Origin: Cryomorphaceae bacterium
Lineage (GTDB): Bacteria > Bacteroidota > Bacteroidia > Flavobacteriales > Flavobacteriaceae
NCBI GenBank assembly: GCA_018646865.1
Contig: JABGTW010000032.1
Span: 1 to 47,680, forward strand
Reading direction: 5' to 3'
Length of the DNA: 47,680 nucleotides
Part shown: positions 44,377 through 47,680 of the stretch, in pieces
Layout of the letters: each line of letters opens with the position of its first letter
How positions within the stretch are numbered: the stretch's first letter is position 1
Position numbers and translations under genes: made by a program
The notes under the pieces: generated by a model
What the model was told of the DNA's origin: nothing
Seen by the model: the letters and a program-made list of their open reading frames with translations, nothing else
Databases searched by the model: none

Positions 44377-45525
44377 ATGTTTAGAGAAAATATGACAATC
44401 GGAATATTGGGTGGAGGACAACTTGGTAAGATGGTACTCGATGTTTCCAACAGATGGGGTCTCAAAGTTTTTGTGCTCGACCCAAATGATGATTGCCCAT
44501 CCAGCAAATTATGTTCAAAGTTTTTTATAGGTGATTTAATGGATTATGATACGGTGGTTGAATTTGGAAAGAATGTTGATTTAGTTACTATTGAAATAGA
44601 AAATGTTAACGTTGAAGCATTAAAATTTTTGGAATCTGAGGGTAAAAAAGTTTATCCTCAACCCAGAGTAATTGAAATTATTCAAGACAAATCAAAACAA
44701 AAAGAGTTTTATACAAAAAATGAAATACCTACTTCATCTTTCAGAATTTGTAATGGGATTGAAGAGCTAAAAAATCTAATTAGTAAAGGAGAGTTGTCTT
44801 TTCCATTTATATGGAAAGCATCAAAAATGGGTTATGATGGATATGGCGTTAATAAAATATTTAATAATAAAGACTTAGAGAAATTAAATGATTCTCATTG
44901 TATTATTGAGGAGTTAATCTCAATAAAAAAGGAACTCTCCGTTATGGTTAGTTCCAGAAAATCAGGAGAAATTATAAATTATCCAGTAGTAGAGATGGAA
45001 TTTAATAAAATTTCTAATCAACTAGAATATATTATATCTCCTGCTCAAATTAGTCATGAAATAAAGATGAAATCTGAAAAACTAGCTAGTGATGTAGCTG
45101 AAAAATTTAAAATTTCAGGAATAATAGCTGTAGAAATGTTTTTAACAACTGAAAATGAACTTCTGGTTAATGAAGTAGCTCCAAGACCGCATAATAGTTA
45201 TCATTTTTCAATTGAGGGGTCTTATACAAGTCAGTTTGAACAATTTTTAAGAGCAATTTTAGATCTTCCACTAGGAAGCACTAAAAGTTTATTGAATTCT
45301 GTAATGGTTAATTTAGTAGGTGAGAAAAATTCAAAAGGTATTGTAGTTTATAAAAATTTGGATCAAATAATTGGTATAGAAGGAGTTAATCCACATATTT
45401 ACGGTAAATTTGAAACTAAGCCTAACAGAAAAATGGGGCATGTAACTATAATAAACCAAGATGTTAATAAGGCTAAAATATTAGCTAAAGAAATTAAAGA
45501 AACTATAATAATAACAACAAAATGA
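44377..45525 (+). CDS. purK: N5-carboxyaminoimidazole ribonucleotide synthase
   Basis: A 382-residue ATP-grasp enzyme converting AIR, ATP and bicarbonate to N5-CAIR in purine synthesis. GILGGGQLGKMVLD, QDKSKQKEF, FPFIWKASKMGYDGYGV and EVAPRPHNSYHFSIE are conserved. It overlaps purE by 4 bases (ATGA) and is divergent from adk. Confidence 0.96.
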   Translation: MFRENMTIGILGGGQLGKMVLDVSNRWGLKVFVLDPNDDCPSSKLCSKFFIGDLMDYDTVVEFGKNVDLVTIEIENVNVEALKFLESEGKKVYPQPRVIEIIQDKSKQKEFYTKNEIPTSSFRICNGIEELKNLISKGELSFPFIWKASKMGYDGYGVNKIFNNKDLEKLNDSHCIIEELISIKKELSVMVSSRKSGEIINYPVVEMEFNKISNQLEYIISPAQISHEIKMKSEKLASDVAEKFKISGIIAVEMFLTTENELLVNEVAPRPHNSYHFSIEGSYTSQFEQFLRAILDLPLGSTKSLLNSVMVNLVGEKNSKGIVVYKNLDQIIGIEGVNPHIYGKFETKPNRKMGHVTIINQDVNKAKILAKEIKETIIITTK

Positions 45526-46013
45526 ATCAAGTAGCAATTATAATGGGTAGCAAGTCTGACTTTGAGGTAATGAGTGAAGCGATTGAAATTTTAAAATCTT
45601 TTGGAATTAAAACTGAATTTGATATTGTTTCAGCGCATAGAACCCCAAAGAAAATGATAGAATATGCTACAAATGCTGAATTAAATGGTATAAAAGTCAT
45701 TATTGCTGGTGCTGGTGGTGCAGCACATTTGCCTGGAATGGTTGCATCTATTACAAGTCTTCCAGTTATTGGTGTACCTATAAAATCAAGAAATTCAATT
45801 GATGGATGGGATTCTATTCTTTCAATTCTACAAATGCCTGGCGGTGTTCCAGTTGCAACAGTTGCTCTAAATGGATCGAAAAATGCTGGAATTCTGGCAG
45901 CTCAAATTATCGGATCATTTGATTCAAAAATTTCCAAAAAGGTTAAAGCATATAAAAAGGATCTTGAGAATAAAGTTTTAGAAAGCAGTAAAGAATTAAA
46001 GAACAAATCTTAA
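45522..46013 (+). CDS. purE: N5-carboxyaminoimidazole ribonucleotide mutase
   Basis: A 163-residue class I PurE that isomerises N5-CAIR to CAIR. GSKSDFEVM, SAHRTPKKM, AGAGGAAHLPGM and LQMPGGVPVATVALNGSKNA are diagnostic. It acts directly after PurK. Its 3' end overlaps the convergent rhodanese gene by 4 bases. Confidence 0.97.
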   Translation: MNQVAIIMGSKSDFEVMSEAIEILKSFGIKTEFDIVSAHRTPKKMIEYATNAELNGIKVIIAGAGGAAHLPGMVASITSLPVIGVPIKSRNSIDGWDSILSILQMPGGVPVATVALNGSKNAGILAAQIIGSFDSKISKKVKAYKKDLENKVLESSKELKNKS

Positions 46014-46354
46014 TCCTTAATCCAATCTTTATATCCTTTTTTGTAGTTGTATATAATTTTGAATCCTAAAGATTTCATAATATGACTAGCCTTAAGACTT
46101 CTATTCCCCGAGGCACAATAAATGAGGTACTCTTTGTTTTTATCAAGTTTATCCAAACTATCAATAAACTCTCTTTTTTGAAAGTCTAGATTAAAAGAGG
46201 TTTCAATATTTCCCTCCTTAAACTCTTTATTTGTTCTAACATCAATTACCACTACTTCATTATTTAACAAATTACTTACCTCTTGTTTATCAATATCTTG
46301 AATTATATGGGATTGTAAAAAAACTAATAGCGTATAAAAAAAAAGTTTTAACAT
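46010..46354 (-). CDS. Exported rhodanese-like protein
   Basis: A 114-residue protein: a short hydrophobic N-terminus (MLKLFFYTLLVFLQ) suggests export, followed by one rhodanese domain with VVVIDVRTNKEFKEGNI and the active-site loop YCASGNRS (Cys). It probably handles sulfur or redox chemistry in the periplasm, but the substrate is unknown. Convergent with purE; divergent from gcvP over a 58-base gap. Confidence 0.85.
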   Translation of the reverse strand: MLKLFFYTLLVFLQSHIIQDIDKQEVSNLLNNEVVVIDVRTNKEFKEGNIETSFNLDFQKREFIDSLDKLDKNKEYLIYCASGNRSLKASHIMKSLGFKIIYNYKKGYKDWIKD

Positions 46355-46390
46355 TTAATGAACATTATTATTATTATTTTCAATATTACA

Positions 46391-46398
46391 TATTTTTG
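46391..46398 (+). promoter_or_regulatory. -7 element for gcvP (TATTTTTG)
   Basis: An exact TAnnTTTG, 14 bases before the gcvP ATG. The rhodanese promoter may overlap (near-match TAATATTG on the minus strand at 46381-46388). Confidence 0.6.
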
Positions 46399-46412
46399 CT
46401 TAAAAACTTTTA

Positions 46413-47680
46413 ATGTTCAAAGAAAATTTTTCGCGAAGACATATAGGACCTAACCCTAATGAATTAAATGTCATCCTTAAAACAATTGGTGTAGAATCTA
46501 TTGAAGAACTGCTGAATCAAACAATTCCTGATAAAATTCGTCTAATAAAAGATTTAAATATTCCAGAAGGAATGAGTGAAATGGAGTTTTTAAAGGAAAT
46601 AAAAAAACTTTCATCTCTGAATAAAGATTTTAAAACATATATTGGGCTTGGATACCATGACACCTTTACTCCTTCTGTAATTCAGAGGAATATTCTTGAA
46701 AATCCAGGATGGTACACCGCTTATACTCCTTACCAACCTGAGATTGCACAAGGACGATTAGAAGCATTATTAAATTTTCAAACAATGATTTGTGATTTGA
46801 CCAAAATGGAAATTGCAAATGCATCATTATTAGACGAGGGAACTGCAGCTGCTGAAGCTATGATTATGATGTTCAATAATAGATCTAAAAAACAAAAGTC
46901 TGTTGATGAAAAAAAGTTTTTTGTTGACTCTAATATTTTACCCCAAACACTTTCGGTTCTTCAAACAAGAGCTAATCCACTGAATATTGAAATAACCATA
47001 GGAAATATTGAGTCAATATCTGAAAACGATTTTTTTGGATGTATTATACAATACCCAGGAAAAGAAGGAAACTTGATAGATATCGATAAGTTGTTGTCTA
47101 ATATCCAAAATGATGAATTGAAAATTATTCTTGCAGTTGATTTAATGTCTTTGGTAATTATAGAACCCCCTTCACCAGACAAAGTTGATGTCGTTGTTGG
47201 TACAACTCAAAGATTTGGAATTCCATTAGGATATGGTGGTCCCCATGCAGCATTTTTTGCAACAAAGGAGATGTATAAAAGAAATATTCCTGGAAGAATT
47301 ATTGGAGTTACAAAAGATATTGATGGAGACACCTCATTAAGAATGGCCTTGCAAACTAGAGAGCAACATATAAAAAGAGATAGAGCCACTTCAAATATAT
47401 GTACTGCTCAGGTTTTACTAGCTGTTATGGCTGGAATGTATGCTATCTATCATGGTCCTCATGGCTTAAGAAATATTTCAAAATCTATTCATTTAAAAGC
47501 AGTTTATTTATATGATAGAATTTCTAGTTTAGGAATTAAAATCAAATATTCTAAATTTTTTGATACTATAACATTAGAATGTAATTCTGAAAAGCTAAGC
47601 AAAATTGCATTATCAAAAAAAATAAACTTTTGTGAATTAATAGAAAATCAAATCTCAATTTCAGTTAACGAAAAAACAGA
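46413..47680 (+). CDS. gcvP: Glycine dehydrogenase (decarboxylating), P-protein (partial)
   Basis: The first 422 codons of the ~950-residue P-protein of the glycine cleavage system, open to the right edge of the window. Recognised by FSRRHIGPNPNELN, YIGLGYHDTFTPSVIQRNI, WYTAYTPYQPEIAQGRLEAL, TTQRFGIPLGYGGPHA and LQTREQHIKRDRATSNICTAQ. P-protein decarboxylates glycine and passes the aminomethyl group to lipoyl H-protein. The N-terminal half shown here is the one without the PLP lysine, which lies beyond the window. Confidence 0.95.
   Translation, partial: MFKENFSRRHIGPNPNELNVILKTIGVESIEELLNQTIPDKIRLIKDLNIPEGMSEMEFLKEIKKLSSLNKDFKTYIGLGYHDTFTPSVIQRNILENPGWYTAYTPYQPEIAQGRLEALLNFQTMICDLTKMEIANASLLDEGTAAAEAMIMMFNNRSKKQKSVDEKKFFVDSNILPQTLSVLQTRANPLNIEITIGNIESISENDFFGCIIQYPGKEGNLIDIDKLLSNIQNDELKIILAVDLMSLVIIEPPSPDKVDVVVGTTQRFGIPLGYGGPHAAFFATKEMYKRNIPGRIIGVTKDIDGDTSLRMALQTREQHIKRDRATSNICTAQVLLAVMAGMYAIYHGPHGLRNISKSIHLKAVYLYDRISSLGIKIKYSKFFDTITLECNSEKLSKIALSKKINFCELIENQISISVNEKT

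Noticed and set aside
46355-46375. ATT triplet run between rhodanese and gcvP
   Set aside because: Short low-complexity stretch in AT-rich spacer; no sign of function.
1-47680. Search for tRNA, rRNA, CRISPR arrays, insertion sequences, prophage or toxin-antitoxin genes
   Set aside because: None seen by eye; genes are nearly continuous housekeeping functions, and the MazG-like protein is a nucleotide pyrophosphatase, not a toxin.

Overview
The window looks like a chromosomal segment from an AT-rich member of the Flavobacteriia (Bacteroidota), probably a marine lineage with a compact genome. The evidence is: (i) a SusC/SusD pair with a third lipoprotein, (ii) GldC and TamL, which are Bacteroidota families, (iii) a region-1.1-less RpoD, (iv) Bacteroidota-type -7 promoter elements (TAnnTTTG) in front of many genes, (v) Flavobacteriia-like AccD and DnaG without zinc ligands and FtsZ ending in LHDNVD, and (vi) little intergenic space. 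By eye the GC content is about 30 percent, somewhat higher in the susC/susD genes. The genus cannot be named from this.

Layout. 1-212: 3' end of lysA. 328-1029: secreted protein of unknown role. 1239-6987: an outer-membrane uptake operon, susC-susD-lipoprotein, closed by the clearest intrinsic terminator in the window. 7049-12309: rlmB, tamL, fbaA, accD. 12370-18470: rpsO, pnp, rpoD, rpe, a GDSL lipoprotein and kynureninase. 18487-33777 on the minus strand: a complete Bacteroidota-style division/cell-wall (dcw) operon, mraZ-rsmH-ftsL-ftsI-murE-mraY-murD-ftsW-murG-murC-ftsQ-ftsA-ftsZ, with yqeY at its end. 33948-37135: alpha/beta hydrolase, engB, convergent gldC, nadE, and an atypical response regulator. 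37119-41105 minus: queA-ispB-like-dnaG. 41168-44309 minus: adk-obgE-mazG-aroA. 44377-46013: purK-purE. 46010-46354 minus: periplasmic rhodanese. 46413 to the end: gcvP, cut by the window edge.

How it fits together. The dcw operon makes lipid-linked peptidoglycan precursor (MurC, D, E, MraY, MurG) and assembles the division machine (FtsZ, A, Q, L, W, I). MurE carries the DNPR motif for meso-diaminopimelate, which lysA at the window start also uses. The operon promoter is overlaid by three 10-bp direct repeats that look like MraZ boxes, so the first gene probably regulates its own operon. The adk, purKE and gcvP genes serve nucleotide and one-carbon metabolism. SusCD imports an unknown substrate.

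I did not find a clearly new multi-gene system. The most interesting items are the MraZ-box array, a NarL-type regulator with Glu in place of the phospho-acceptor Asp, interlocked gldC/nadE promoters, apparently leaderless adk and purK transcripts, loss of zinc ligands in both DnaG and AccD, an FtsI without a PASTA domain, a pnp leader hairpin, and unusually many TTG start codons. No tRNA, rRNA, CRISPR array, insertion sequence or phage gene was seen, and no stretch longer than 300 bases lacks a gene.
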